This document shows, piece by piece, positions 47,101-58,200 of a stretch of 64,000 nt of DNA (positions are counted from its first letter, which is position 1; each line of letters opens with the position of its first letter). The notes beneath the pieces were generated by a model, which was not told where the DNA came from, did not search any database, and saw only the letters and a program-made list of their open reading frames with translations. Origin of the DNA: Diospyros lotus (Eukaryota; Streptophyta; Magnoliopsida; Ericales; Ebenaceae); NCBI RefSeq assembly GCF_014633365.1, contig NW_026267104.1, positions 2,294,001 to 2,358,000 of the forward strand. Direction: 5' to 3'. The position numbers were made by a program, and so were the translations under genes.

Positions 47101-48633
47101 GTTCGGAGATGTCATGAAGGAAATATCAAGCAGAAAAGAGCAGGTAATTTAAGGAAAAAAGGGTTAACTCTTGTCTATGACTTGTTCATGAAAGTAGTCA
47201 ATGTTCTTCGGGGTGTTCTATATGTATAAAAAAACCTTTCCAGGATGTGAATGTGATCGAGATGCACAACTTCCTAACCGGTGCTTATCAAGCTGGGGAT
47301 GCAAGATCAGCCTTACTAAGCGCAATTCAAGCTTTATGTTATGCAAAGAATGGTATTGACATTGTTTCTCATACTCGGGTAAGTTTTGCCAACTGAGCCA
47401 CTAGCAATCGCTTAATATCAAGCATAGAAAGCAGATATTGGTTTAGTACGACTGTACTTCCAAAGCACAATTACTTTTTATTGAAAGATTTAGGAAAGTA
47501 ATGTCTGGCTAAGTACAACTTTGCCTTTTTTTTTTTTTTTTTTTTTGGTGTTGGTTTAAAAATGGTGTTCTCATCTTCAGGTGCAAACACATTTTGGTCG
47601 GCCAAATTGGCCGAAAATGCTCTCAACTTTGGCTCGTCGACACGAAGGAGCACGGATTGGTGAGAATGCAAAATTAAGTTGAATTTATGCTGGGTGTTAA
47701 GTTAAAAGCTACTTATGTTTAGGACTTTAGACTCAATCAAAATGTGGTAGTGGTTGAGGTGCACCCTAGGCCAACTTGTTAGCTTAGGCTTTGATGAACA
47801 ACCGAATAGAATCTTTTGGTGTTCAGTGCTTTATGAGTAGTGCATTTTAGTTGGGAATTTCAGGACCACACATCGATGATTTGGCCACAATATCACTTTT
47901 TCTTATTGTTCTACTTGACTAGCCAAAATTGGACCACGCTATTCGTACAGAAGGAGTTCACAAAACCCCTTCACAGAATCGATATATCGTGAGATATTGA
48001 CATCAAAAAATCGCGATATATCGCGATTTGTTCACCCCTCCTCTTTCCCCCCTCTTTTTTTCTCTCCCTCTCGCCTGCAACCTCGCCCCTGCCTCGCCTC
48101 TTGTAGCAGCTACAACCTCGCCGCCTCCTGCCTCGCCTCCTGTAGCAGCTACAACCTCGCCGCCTCCCGCCTCGCCTCTGTGCCTCGCCGCCGCCTCTCG
48201 TCGCCTCACCTCTGTGCCTTGCCGTCTCGCCTCTTCACCACTGCAACCTCCAGCAATCGGTGATCAGCAAGCAGTGAGGGCGAGGCACAGAAGTGAGGCG
48301 AGAGAGTGTGTCTATGTGTTGGATGGAACAAATTAGGGGTAATTTGATCATTGCATAATTCTGTAAAGCTATCTGTACACCCTCTTCTATACAAATAGCT
48401 TTATCTAGCCAAAATTTAAAGGTTATAATGATGAATGTTCTCTCTTTTTCTTTTTCTTTTTCTTTTTTTGGTTAGGATTTTCTTTTTATTGTTAGGCATA
48501 ATGATGGATGGTTTTGATTGCAGGAGTTTTCTACTGTGGTCCATTGATGCTGGCAAGAGAGCTGGAGGCCTTGTGCACCAAATTCTCCACCAAATGCACC
48601 ACAAGATTTGTATTTCATAAGGAGAACTATTAA
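41159..48633 (+). CDS. RBOH: Respiratory burst oxidase homologue (RBOH NADPH oxidase)
   Basis: Plasma-membrane enzyme that moves electrons from cytosolic NADPH through FAD and two haems to apoplastic oxygen, making superoxide. Fourteen exons, each in phase: 41159-41480, 43994-44150, 44240-44288, 44510-44623, 44723-45121, 45219-45605, 45977-46072, 46159-46274, 46537-46639, 46721-46906, 47021-47143, 47244-47378, 47581-47659, 48524-48633; 791 residues. Visible: a canonical EF-hand [12 protein letters not shown] near 163-174 and a weaker second one ([10 protein letters not shown]); six-helix ferric-reductase core with His in VILHGGTHL and in [21 protein letters not shown] site [14 protein letters not shown] sites [10 protein letters not shown] and YWVTREQ; and the C terminus [10 protein letters not shown]...VFHKENY. 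It is shorter than the roughly 900 residues of most RBOHs, mainly in the N-terminal region and in the loop before YWVTREQ. Which RBOH letter it matches is not clear. Start at MGHEDH. Confidence 0.92.
41991..43528 (-). mobile_element. 5'-truncated RTE-type LINE in RBOH intron 1
   Basis: Antisense in the 2.5-kb first intron. Read on the minus strand it starts within the reverse transcriptase ([20 protein letters not shown]), continues through [15 protein letters not shown] and the catalytic FADDIVL (near 42800), and ends with the DNA-mimic C terminus [12 protein letters not shown]...[11 protein letters not shown]. The tail is (GTT)n, seen as CAACAACAAC from 41991. A 12-bp duplication TGAATAAGTATA flanks it at 41979-41990 and 43529-43540. 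Several frame breaks separate the blocks. Confidence 0.88.
45745..45900 (+). mobile_element. Au-like SINE in RBOH intron 6
   Basis: Begins with tRNA-like GTGGTTGAATGG (A-box type), then GCTTGGTAGCAACAGTTTTGAATTG (decayed B box), TCTCTTTATAAG, TTGTGTACAAATACAACCCT and TTACCCTCACAAAGCAGGG. The order is that of Au SINEs; the end is decayed. Confidence 0.55.
47660..48523 (+). other. RBOH intron 13 with a GC-rich insert
   Basis: Between ordinary AT-rich flanks, about 47970-48310 holds a perfect 22-bp palindrome (48008-48029) followed by a CT/CG-rich stretch with a 39-bp unit repeated at 48091-48129 and 48130-48168 (GCCTCGCCTC, TGTAGCAGCTACAACCTCG). Probably a mobile-element fragment of unknown class. 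Confidence 0.55.
48008..48029. repeat. Perfect 22-bp palindrome
   Basis: AAA-TCGCGATATATCGCGA-TTT is its own complement. A related CGATATATCGTGAGATAT word lies just upstream at about 47981-47997. Confidence 0.95.
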
Positions 48634-49295
48634 CTGCTTCTTGTAACATTACCATAAATGAAGGCCATTACCGCATATGAGGTTAACTGCTTCTTGTAAC
48701 ATTGCTCGTCATTACTGATATATTAGTACATATTGATTTTGTGTATCAACACCACACAAACACAATCGATGAGTTCAGAGTTCATTTTTATTTTGCTTTG
48801 CTAACAGGAACTCAATATTTGGCAGAATAATCTTCCTTAGCGTCTATTATTAGGTTAAGAAGATCCATGGCTAATCTTGCTTTTGATTGCCAAACCAAAC
48901 CAACTCACGTCCCAGCACCATCTCAAACGTGAAAATCAATGGAGTTGGCGCAGCTTTTACAAAATGCTCAACATTCAACTCATGCTTTGCTAAAAATTTG
49001 GGTTTGGGTGACTTGAAAAAATCTAGCCGATCAAGAGACTCGTGAGAATTCGAATGTAGCCATTCAACAACAAAAGATTTAAACTGGATACAACGAGGAT
49101 AAAATATTCCGGAATAAATCCGAACATTAGAGACGATCTTCTCAAGACAGAAAGTTAAGATGAGCTGTTGAGATTATTTCAGTAGCCATAAAAAAAAAAA
49201 AAACACTCGCAAAAAGCGTTACCAGTTCACCACCATATGTGCGCTCCATGAAGATTTTATTCATCATCATCAAACGTAGTAGAAATTTGTTGCAA
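48634..49295. other. Convergent spacer between RBOH and ATP synthase gamma
   Basis: It holds both 3'UTRs. A 22-bp phrase GTTAACTGCTTCTTGTAACATT-like is repeated at about 48632-48652 and 48681-48702. I see no gene. Confidence 0.65.
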
Positions 49296-52200
49296 TTAGC
49301 CCTCTAATGCTGATGCTCCAGAGATAATCTCAATCAGTTCCGTGGTGATTGATGCTTGACGGGTTCTATCATTATGACAGCGGCAAGGTAGATCAGATAC
49401 AGAGATAAGGAAAAATGATACCAGCATCGTCACAGAGACGATCCAAAAGTCAGTGCATAACAAAGGGTATTTTCCATGTGCATCCGTGCGTGTGCGTGAA
49501 AGAGAGAGAGAGAGAGAGAGAGAGAGATACCTGTTATATGTAAGTGTGAGGCGATCAAGCATCTCGCCAGCATTTCTGCTGGAACTATCCATGGCAGACA
49601 TCCTTGCTCCTTGCTCACTGCAAGCATTCTCCAAAACAGCATTGAACAGAACCTGATGGAATTGCACAAAAAAGGATGGAATCAATATCTGCATAAATTC
49701 ACATAAAGTCCCACCCTCGTGAAATTTATGCTGAATATGACGCTTGGAGTTGGGGACTATAAATGTCTTCTAGCAGAATGAAATGCTAGAACATGCCCAA
49801 TATGTTAGAAAGTAGAGATATAGAGGTTAGCTTCGAATGACAAACTCATCCGGGTCACATACCAAACAGTCTAGGAAAGAGACATCAAATTGGTCCCACC
49901 CCCATCCAAGACTGAAGAAATTGAGAAAATTATCTAGTCTTTAGGAGCAGGACATACACAAGAAAACTGGAATTCTGTTAAATTTTGGAGCACTTCTGAC
50001 TTTGTCTCACCACCTTCAATTTCATAGGCATCCAGATCACCAAGCTTTCCTCCTGATTCAGCTTCCCTCTCAACAATCTATATAAACATGGCATCAAATT
50101 GATATCCACAATGTAAGAGCACAAAAACCATATGGGTTCTTGCATAAAATCAAAAGTCTAATCACCTCGGGAGATAGCACAGTTGAAGTAGTGGGCAAAA
50201 ATGAGACGACTGACTGGAATTTATTGAAAACAATCCTTAGTGCATCATACTCCACATTCTTCAAAATGTCATCTGCAAGAACTGAAACCTGCAATGGCAC
50301 CAATTCGGATATAACATGTGGCAGAAGGGAAACAAAAATCAAGTATGACCTGGTCTTGCTTTAGTAACGGCCATATGCATTAAAAGTTTCTTTTTAAATT
50401 ATATTTCATCTTTTTCAGTTGAAGAGGACATCCATGTTTTTATTGTGCTCCTTGTGGACACAAGACAAGCTCCTCTGTAAGGAACATGTCGACCTGAAGT
50501 TAACCCAAGGATTTTTCATTCTATTGATAATCTTAGTGGACCTAAAACAGAAGCTTTATCTGAAGACCATAAAAATATCTTGGTTGTATGACCAAAAAAT
50601 GCTGAGCAGTTAAATACCAATATGTGCAAACTATGAGCACAACTGAGCCCATACGGTCATACCAAAAGATGAAGAAGATAGAATTAGAAATGAGATTACA
50701 CAGAAAAAGATTAGAGTAATGCATATTACATAAGATTGTTTGAAGACAAACCAAGTGGATGGAATTGGAAGAAGTTTGTAGCAAAGCAAGTATAGGAAGA
50801 TCAAAACAAACCCAACTTGTGGGATTAAGGGTTGTGATTATTATGATCTTTAGTAAGCGAATGAACCATAGTTGTCAAAAGTGCAAGGCGCACTGAGGCG
50901 CAAATTAGTGCTTGGGGCATAGGCGTGAAGCACGAACCTTAGGCACATGAGGCACACATTTATTCAAAATGCTTATAAAATACTTTTACAAATATTCTTT
51001 TCAATATGTACCTATAAGAAGGTAGATGCAAACTCATAAAATCATAAATGACAATTAACCAATCTTGTAATAGCAACTAATATTATTGCAAAAGAACAAG
51101 TAGTTTCTTTTGGAATTAGTTCCTTCTAACTACAAAAGAGATTAGAGGAAAGAAAAAACTATAGTAGAACAAACTGCAAGAAACAATTATAGGAAAACAA
51201 CTAGTTTCTTCTAATTTCTTTTGCAATTAGAATAAAGAAAAAATTACAGCAGAACACACAGCAAATAAAGTTATAGAAAAACAATTAGTTTCTTGTAAAT
51301 TGCAAAAGAAACTAGAAGAGAGAACAAAAAAATTTGAGTAGAACACAAAAGAAAAACAATTATAGCATAGAATTAGTTTCTTCTAAATAGCAAAAGAAAT
51401 TAGAAGAAAGAAACAAAAATGAAGCAATACAAACATAAGTAGTTCTCTAGCGAGTGAACATAACTACCAAAGGATCCCGGTGAGTGGGAGATCTAGCAAA
51501 CTTCCAGCTTACACCACTAGGTTTGCCTCTCACTAATATACAAGAATATGCAATCATACCAACATGAAATAAGATTTAAGATGAAAAATGAACAAGAAAT
51601 AGGGTTTTAATACACTTATATATACAAGGAATGGGCCTCTTGCACCTTGCATCTTGCATGACGTGCGCACCTTGTGCGCCTAGGCAGCATTTCAATTGTG
51701 GCACTCCACCTAGGTGGTGATGAGGCGCACAGATTGCACTTTTGACAACTATGGAAGGAACTTCATCTATCAACCACCAACCATTCTTTTTTTGGGGAAC
51801 AATGATATTTGAAGCTTGATATCCTCTTCCTCCTTTTTCTTCTTTGGGCAGGACAGGGATAAGGGTAGTTTCGATGTTTCCTTTTGTTATGCCTCTTCAA
51901 TTGTGGGTTTAATGGCATGTTTTGGGTCACATTTATTGTCCATGAAGGTGTCACAACCCTACGGGTATGTTTGTAATAGGGGGAAAATTCATGATGTATG
52001 AGCTGTTAGGGGGGCTAATTGAAAGGGGGTTAAGAGGTTAGACGGGAAAAGGGAATAACTAACTTGTACAACAACTAGCATGGATGTTAGGTTAGTTAGG
52101 TGATTGATAACAGATGATGATGTAGCTAGAGGCTCTATAATAGAGACCTTCGGCAAGGTGGAAAGGGATGGAATGAATAATACTGATCATCTCTTCCTCC

Positions 52201-55200
52201 CTCTCGTTCTATCTCCTGTTCTATCTCTCTTGTCCTCTCTCTCTCTCTCTATCTCGTTCTTGCAATATGTGTATTACTGTAATTGGTCAGCCTTAAGTCA
52301 AGGGCTTGACAAAGTGGTATCAGAGTTGGCGTTCTTAGCAGCTGGCGAAGTGGGTCAGTCAATTCGGGTCACTAGAGCATACCAAGAAACGGTTGACGTA
52401 AAGGAATAGATGGGGCCGGTGGGTCAATCTATTCTTGGTGCAAACATCGTGGGTGTCAACTGCGTTTAACACCCAAGTCCATTCCGACAAGCTTGGATCA
52501 GAATTAAACGCGAATTTGGAACAGAATTTCCATAGGCGTGGACTGAATTCAAGCCAAGGCAGGGCAAGCGGACCCAAGGCGATCATAATTAGAAGTGGGA
52601 TTCACGAAGCTGAAATTGGGTTCGAATCTTGAAGGAAAAACAGAAGCAAGTTCAAGAAGACGGACATGAAGCAAGTGAAGGTGCATGTTCAAGAAGCAAT
52701 CTCGGTTGGAGCTGGGAACGACTGCTCCAACGTGGACTGAGAAGAATAGTCAATTGCGAGAGACAACACGATTGAGGGTCAAGGCAGAATGACAAAAGGT
52801 ACAAAATTGAGGCAATTGGAGATTAGATTGGAGGCAATAGAATTCAGGATGTCCAGTACCCAAGAAATAATGCTAAAAACAAGGGAGGACTTGGTGGAAT
52901 GGAGGGAAACCATGCATGGGGCATCGGAACGACAATAAGAAGCCATTGAGCGATGCCAGGAGACGATGGATCAGCAAGGGTAGAGGATCAAAAGCATGCA
53001 TAGCATGTTGTCCTCTTTGCCCCAATTCTGGCTGTAGCCGAATTTTCCACCAGTGCAGGCCTCTGAGCCCATCTTGCTGCAACAAGGCAACCAATTAAGA
53101 ACGCAATGGGTTTTTGCAAAGGAGGATCAGCCTGCCATTCAAGAAACCCAGGTTAGGCATTCGCAACCCTTGACTCGTGTTCACACCCCTATGCCCCGAT
53201 TGGAGATTCCAATGTTTGAAGGGAAGAAACCAAGGTGGTGGACAAGGAGAAGCAAGAGATTTTTTCAGTTCTATAGAATTTCGAAAGAACAAAAGATTAC
53301 TTTGGTTGCGGCCTATTTGAATGATGTAGTAGACTCTTGGTATCAAAGGTGGGTTCAAGATGAAGGAATGCAAGGGAGTTGGACAGATTTCACTGAAAGG
53401 TTATGTGAGTGTTTTGGGGAGAAAAATACAGCAGATGTAGTAGAGGAATCCAACAAATTGAAGCAAGAAGGGATCGTAGTGGAGTACCAAACCCGGCTGG
53501 AGGAATTAAGGTCCATGGTGTGCATTATGCAGTCGGGACACACTAAACAATACTTGGTGTCGAGTTTCATTAGCAGATTGAGGGAAGAACTACGGCCTAT
53601 GGTAAAGATGATGATGCCCACATCAGTGAGGCAAGCAGCAGAAAAGGCTAGACTACAAGAGCTGACACTAGAAACCATTTTTAAGAATCATAATGTTACC
53701 TACGAGATAAGTTTATTGGCCAAGCAGTACAGGGGTGGTAACTCTAGGCTTTACTTACAGGGCCTAATCAAGAGGCAGCCAAAGCACATTCCTATATTAA
53801 TGGCACTAACGGAGCGTTTGGTACAGGAGAAGTTTTTAGATTCCTGGAATTCATGATTCCTGATAATGCTCTTGGGAATCTTTGATTTCCAAAATTTATG
53901 CAATTCTATATTTGATTAGCCTTAAACATTCTCAGGAATGTTGAGTATTCTTTTATAGGAATCTTACATTTCTATGTTTGGTTTAAATGCAACATTCCTA
54001 GGAATCCATGTTCCTTTTCCAAAATTACCCTTATTTGATTTTTTGTTTAAAAATGATAAATTCCTTCTAGTATATAAAATATTAGGACCCACAACCTCTT
54101 TCGGAAGTCAAAAAACATCATTATTTTTTTACACATTATGTATATGTGTGTGTGTGTAATATATATATATATATACACGAAGGAAGCTGTGAGGGTTGTG
54201 GCGTGTGAGGAGCACAGCAAGAAGGAAGCTATGGCGAAGATAATCATGAAAGGGCTATGAGGTTATAAGAGAGTAAGGGGTGTTTTAATTTTTTTATTTG
54301 TTAAAAGCTTTCCCTAGTCCATGGGAATCTAAGACCCACCCACCCCCCCTCGGACGGGAAAATATTTTTGTAAAAAAGTTGATTAAAAATAAATCCTGAG
54401 AATGCCATTTTCCCAAGATTCTTTTCTAAAAAAAAAAATTGTACCAAATATGAGAATGTAGATTCCCAACCTAACATTCCCAGGAATCTAAAAACTTCTT
54501 CTATACCAAACGCCCCCTAAGGGTAGCAAAGAAGACAACTAGGGCTATGTTTTAGGTGTGGAGAGAAATATAGTCCGGGCCATCAATGTAAGAGGCAGTT
54601 GATGAATATGGAGGGTTATGATGGGGAAAAGGAAGAAGAAGAAGCAGATGTCTTTCCTAAGAAAACAAATGAATGCAAGGTGATCATCGAGGAGAAATCA
54701 CAGATGCATTCTATACAGATTGAAGTGTTTGAAGGAAAGGCTAAGGTAGCGGCAAAACAACCAAAGACTGAGAATGCTGCTACACTACTACTACTCAAAG
54801 GGGAAAAGCAAAACAGTAAGAAGGAGGCAGCAAGTATTGAAGGAAGAGATTGGTTGAACCATAATCGTCGCTGTCAATTCTTGGGGACAAGAATTGTTTG
54901 AAGGGGAGGGAATTGTCACAACCCTAGGGATATGTTTGTAATTGGGGGAAAATTCATGACGTATAAAGCTATTAGGGGGGCTAACTGAAAGGGGTTAAGA
55001 GGTTAAGCGGGAAAAGGGAATAACTAACTTGTACAACAACTAGCATGGATGTTAGGTTAGTTAGGTGATTGATAACAAATGATGATGTAGCTAGAAGCTC
55101 TATAATAGAGACCTTTGGCAAGGTGGAAAGGGATGGAATGAATAATACCGATCATCTCTCTCTCTCTCTCTCTCGTTCTTGCACTATGTGTAATTACTGT

Positions 55201-58200
55201 AACTGGCCAGCCCTAATTCAAGGGCTTGACAAAAGGCAGTGATATATTTGAGAAATACCATCCCATAGATTTGGTCTCCATTTCATGGTTTATAGCAAGA
55301 AAAATCTAAGCCATTTAAATATTTTCACAAATGGACGGACTTAAGCATGTAAATAATGTACAATTTGTTTATGCATCATTAAAACAGTATGTGCTATTCA
55401 ACAAATAAATGGGCACTATACCCTGGATCAATCTGAAAATGGTGGAGGATTGTTCTCCATCTACACACCAATGGTTCTGAAAGTTTGTTCATCACATGAG
55501 TTGATTGAAGGTGCAGTAGGGTTCTGAATTCTCTTCATTCATACTAAAGAACAAGCATCTCTTGTACAGAAAGAGAAACTACTTCCTGATTTATAAATTG
55601 ATTAATAAAAAATATCTACAACATAAGAAAAAGAAAGAAAAATTTCATTGTCAAGCATAATACTGAAAAACAGAAGTAGGCAAAATAGTTGCATGGCGAA
55701 TTGGAGAAAAATGGGCCTCAGAACATACAAATGGAGGGGAAATGGATAACAAATGGCTGTTCTTCCTTTCAAATTATAAGCAGCAATAAATACATTAACT
55801 AACCTGGGTGTAGTTCAGGGGATGTTTCTGAAGCTCAGTTATGCTTATCTCAATGTCCTTCTTTGAGTCCCGAATGAGCTGAACCTTTGCCTTCTCTCCC
55901 AAAACAACATATTTATTCTCTTTATCAGGACCTGTGCATGAGTTCCACATTAAACTAATAAAATGCTTGCTACCTATTCAAATATAACTAATTAGAAAAA
56001 TGACAGAACAGTTGCCAGCAAGAATACCAGAGTGAACCTTGTGGAGAGCCCTGCTTATCTTGACTGATGTAGAGTTAATTCCGCCACAAAGACCTTTGTC
56101 GGAAGAAATTGTAACAATAACATTTTTCTTGACATCAACACCTAGGAAAGCAACAATGGCGGAGACATATTGAGAGAGGGGCTATAATGAAATTAATAAG
56201 AGGTCATTTAAAAGAAAATAAAACAGATTCAGAGAGGGGGGGGGAGAAGCAATTTCGTATCAAACCCAAGCATGCTGCACTTAAGAACATCCATAACTGA
56301 GGCTTTTGTCACATTCAATCATATTTTCAGTCATGCTTCTAAGTGACAAATTCTAGCAAGTTAACCGGTCAGAGGATATCGCTTATCTCTGAAATTCATA
56401 ATATGTCATTCTATTTTTATTTGTGATCTAGTTGGTTTGTATGGTTCTACACATGAAACTCAATAAGTTTCCAGTGACACAGCCCCAGCAATAGTTAGAA
56501 AGAGAGAGAGAGAGAACTAGCTGAGTAAATTTACTTCCATAATCTATAAAATATAATAGTGAAATGTATATCAAATTTTCAAATTCCCAAGTTCTTGAAA
56601 CAAATTGGAGATTGTAGATCCAAACCTAACAGTAGATATAATGCCCACTGGCCACCACACCTAGACCATTCTCTCTTGATTTCACATGATCTGTTGTAAG
56701 GAGAATTCCCAAGTCACACTATATATGGCTTCTCAAATACAAATGCCTGCTTCAATCATCATAATTTTTTCACTTTCATTTGTGATTGCTCAGTTTAAGC
56801 ATTTAAATATGTTCGAGGAACCAAAGACATCCAAAAGTAAAAGCATAAAAGGTCCAAAAACTTGAGTTAATCTCACCAGCTTGGTCTGGGAGGCAAGACT
56901 GGATTTTATTTTCTATTTCAGTGAGCATGAGTTCACTGCAACACACAATATTTCCATAGAATACGGTTATTATAATGACATAATGCCTGCTACTACTAAA
57001 GTGTCATAAACTATGAAGAATTATGACGTTTGACAATTAACTCCTTTTAAGAAGTAAATCTCATGCTTGAGGTTAGTAAGTAAAAAGGGCACCCCTAGTC
57101 CACCCCCCTTTGTGATAAAGCAACACAAATCAGGCATTTAATGTGATAAAAGCAACATAAACAAACTCAAGAAAACATAAATGGCCATATTAACAGCTAC
57201 ATTTTTTGGCAAGCATACTTGGAGTGTCGCCAAGAAGTGCAGTAAATGGCTGCCATAGGCCACGGGAATTCTCAGCTCTGACTTGAATTGCTCTCAGCTT
57301 AGAAGCTGCAACCATCTTCATAGCCTTGGTAATTTTCTGAATATTCTTAACACTTTTCATTCTGTTCCGGACTGTAGGGATAATATTAGCACCATAAACA
57401 ATCAACGCACAAAAGAAAGTATAATAAAGGTTCAAGCAAAGGGCATTGGCCTCCAGTGTAACAAAAGAAGTTCAGCAACACAAAGGAATAATGCCGATAG
57501 TTCTCACCAATTTGGGTTGAAATGGTACGGACTCCAAAAGTGGCCTGCTCCCTGTTCACCAATATAGTTTGTTAGAAAGAAATGGAAGAGAAATGATGGT
57601 AAAACTTCTAGCAATCAAATGAGAAGACTACAATGTCTATTATACAATACCAAAAAGAAACTGCTAGTTGCAATAGAAACCAGAAAGTTAAATCAAACTT
57701 CATGCTCTTACTCAATGGCGATATAGGTTAGTAACTATGTCAAATTTACAATCATGGAAATCCATGACATGAACAGAAGCAAGTTTAGGAAACTAAACTA
57801 TTCATAGTAGGTTATTATGCCAAGATGCAACATAATTAACTAGCTCATACTAGAGCATTATTACATATGAATAACACTCGCATTTATAAAACAAGAAACC
57901 ACACAAACAAAAAGAGAGAGAGAGAGAGAGAGACCAGCATAGAATGTCTAATTTGCACATAAAATTTGTAGAAATTTGGTTTTATATAGACGGAATAAAA
58001 AAATGTGGATAATTGGGTTTATATAAATGAGCCCCTAAGTGTAGTCCAATTGTACTTGTTTCTCAAGTAATAACTAGATTAGGACTCTTCCCTAGATGGC
58101 TAAACCTAAGGTCATTTTGGTGTCAACTTCAGTAGGTGTCTTGTCCATTTTCCTAAATGCAACAGCTATGGCAATTAAAATTCAAAGAAACCTGTTTCGG

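Larger units (their letters stand above)
51949..55231 (+). mobile_element. Non-autonomous Ty3/Gypsy-like LTR retrotransposon
   Basis: LTRs at 51949-52311 (363 bp) and 54914-55231 (318 bp) are highly similar and begin TGTCA and end TGACA. The primer-binding site TGGTATCAGAG (initiator Met tRNA) starts at 52315. A polypurine tract, GAAGGGGAGGGAAT, precedes the 3' LTR. Flanking 5-mers are GAAGG and AAAGG, a decayed duplication. Without the nested MITE the interior is only about 1.9 kb: it carries a gag-like region and a zinc knuckle but no protease, reverse transcriptase or integrase. It lies antisense in ATP synthase gamma intron 5. Confidence 0.9.
50289..55803 (-). other. ATP synthase gamma intron 5, a mobile-element landing site
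   Basis: A 5.5-kb intron in a gene whose other introns are mostly 0.1-2 kb. In order it holds an RTE remnant, a TIR element, a gag-only LTR element and a MITE nested in the latter. The parts 50290-50640 and 55240-55803 show no recognisable feature. Confidence 0.8.

Noticed and set aside
48028..48336. Ala/Pro/Ser-rich open frame of about 100 codons in RBOH intron 13
   Set aside because: Follows the CTCGCC tandem repeat, is inside a supported intron and has no start context or domain.
56881..56943. Possible extra exon of ATP synthase gamma with good-looking splice sites
   Set aside because: In the required phase it contains a stop, and exons 3 and 4 already join to the conserved sequence without it.
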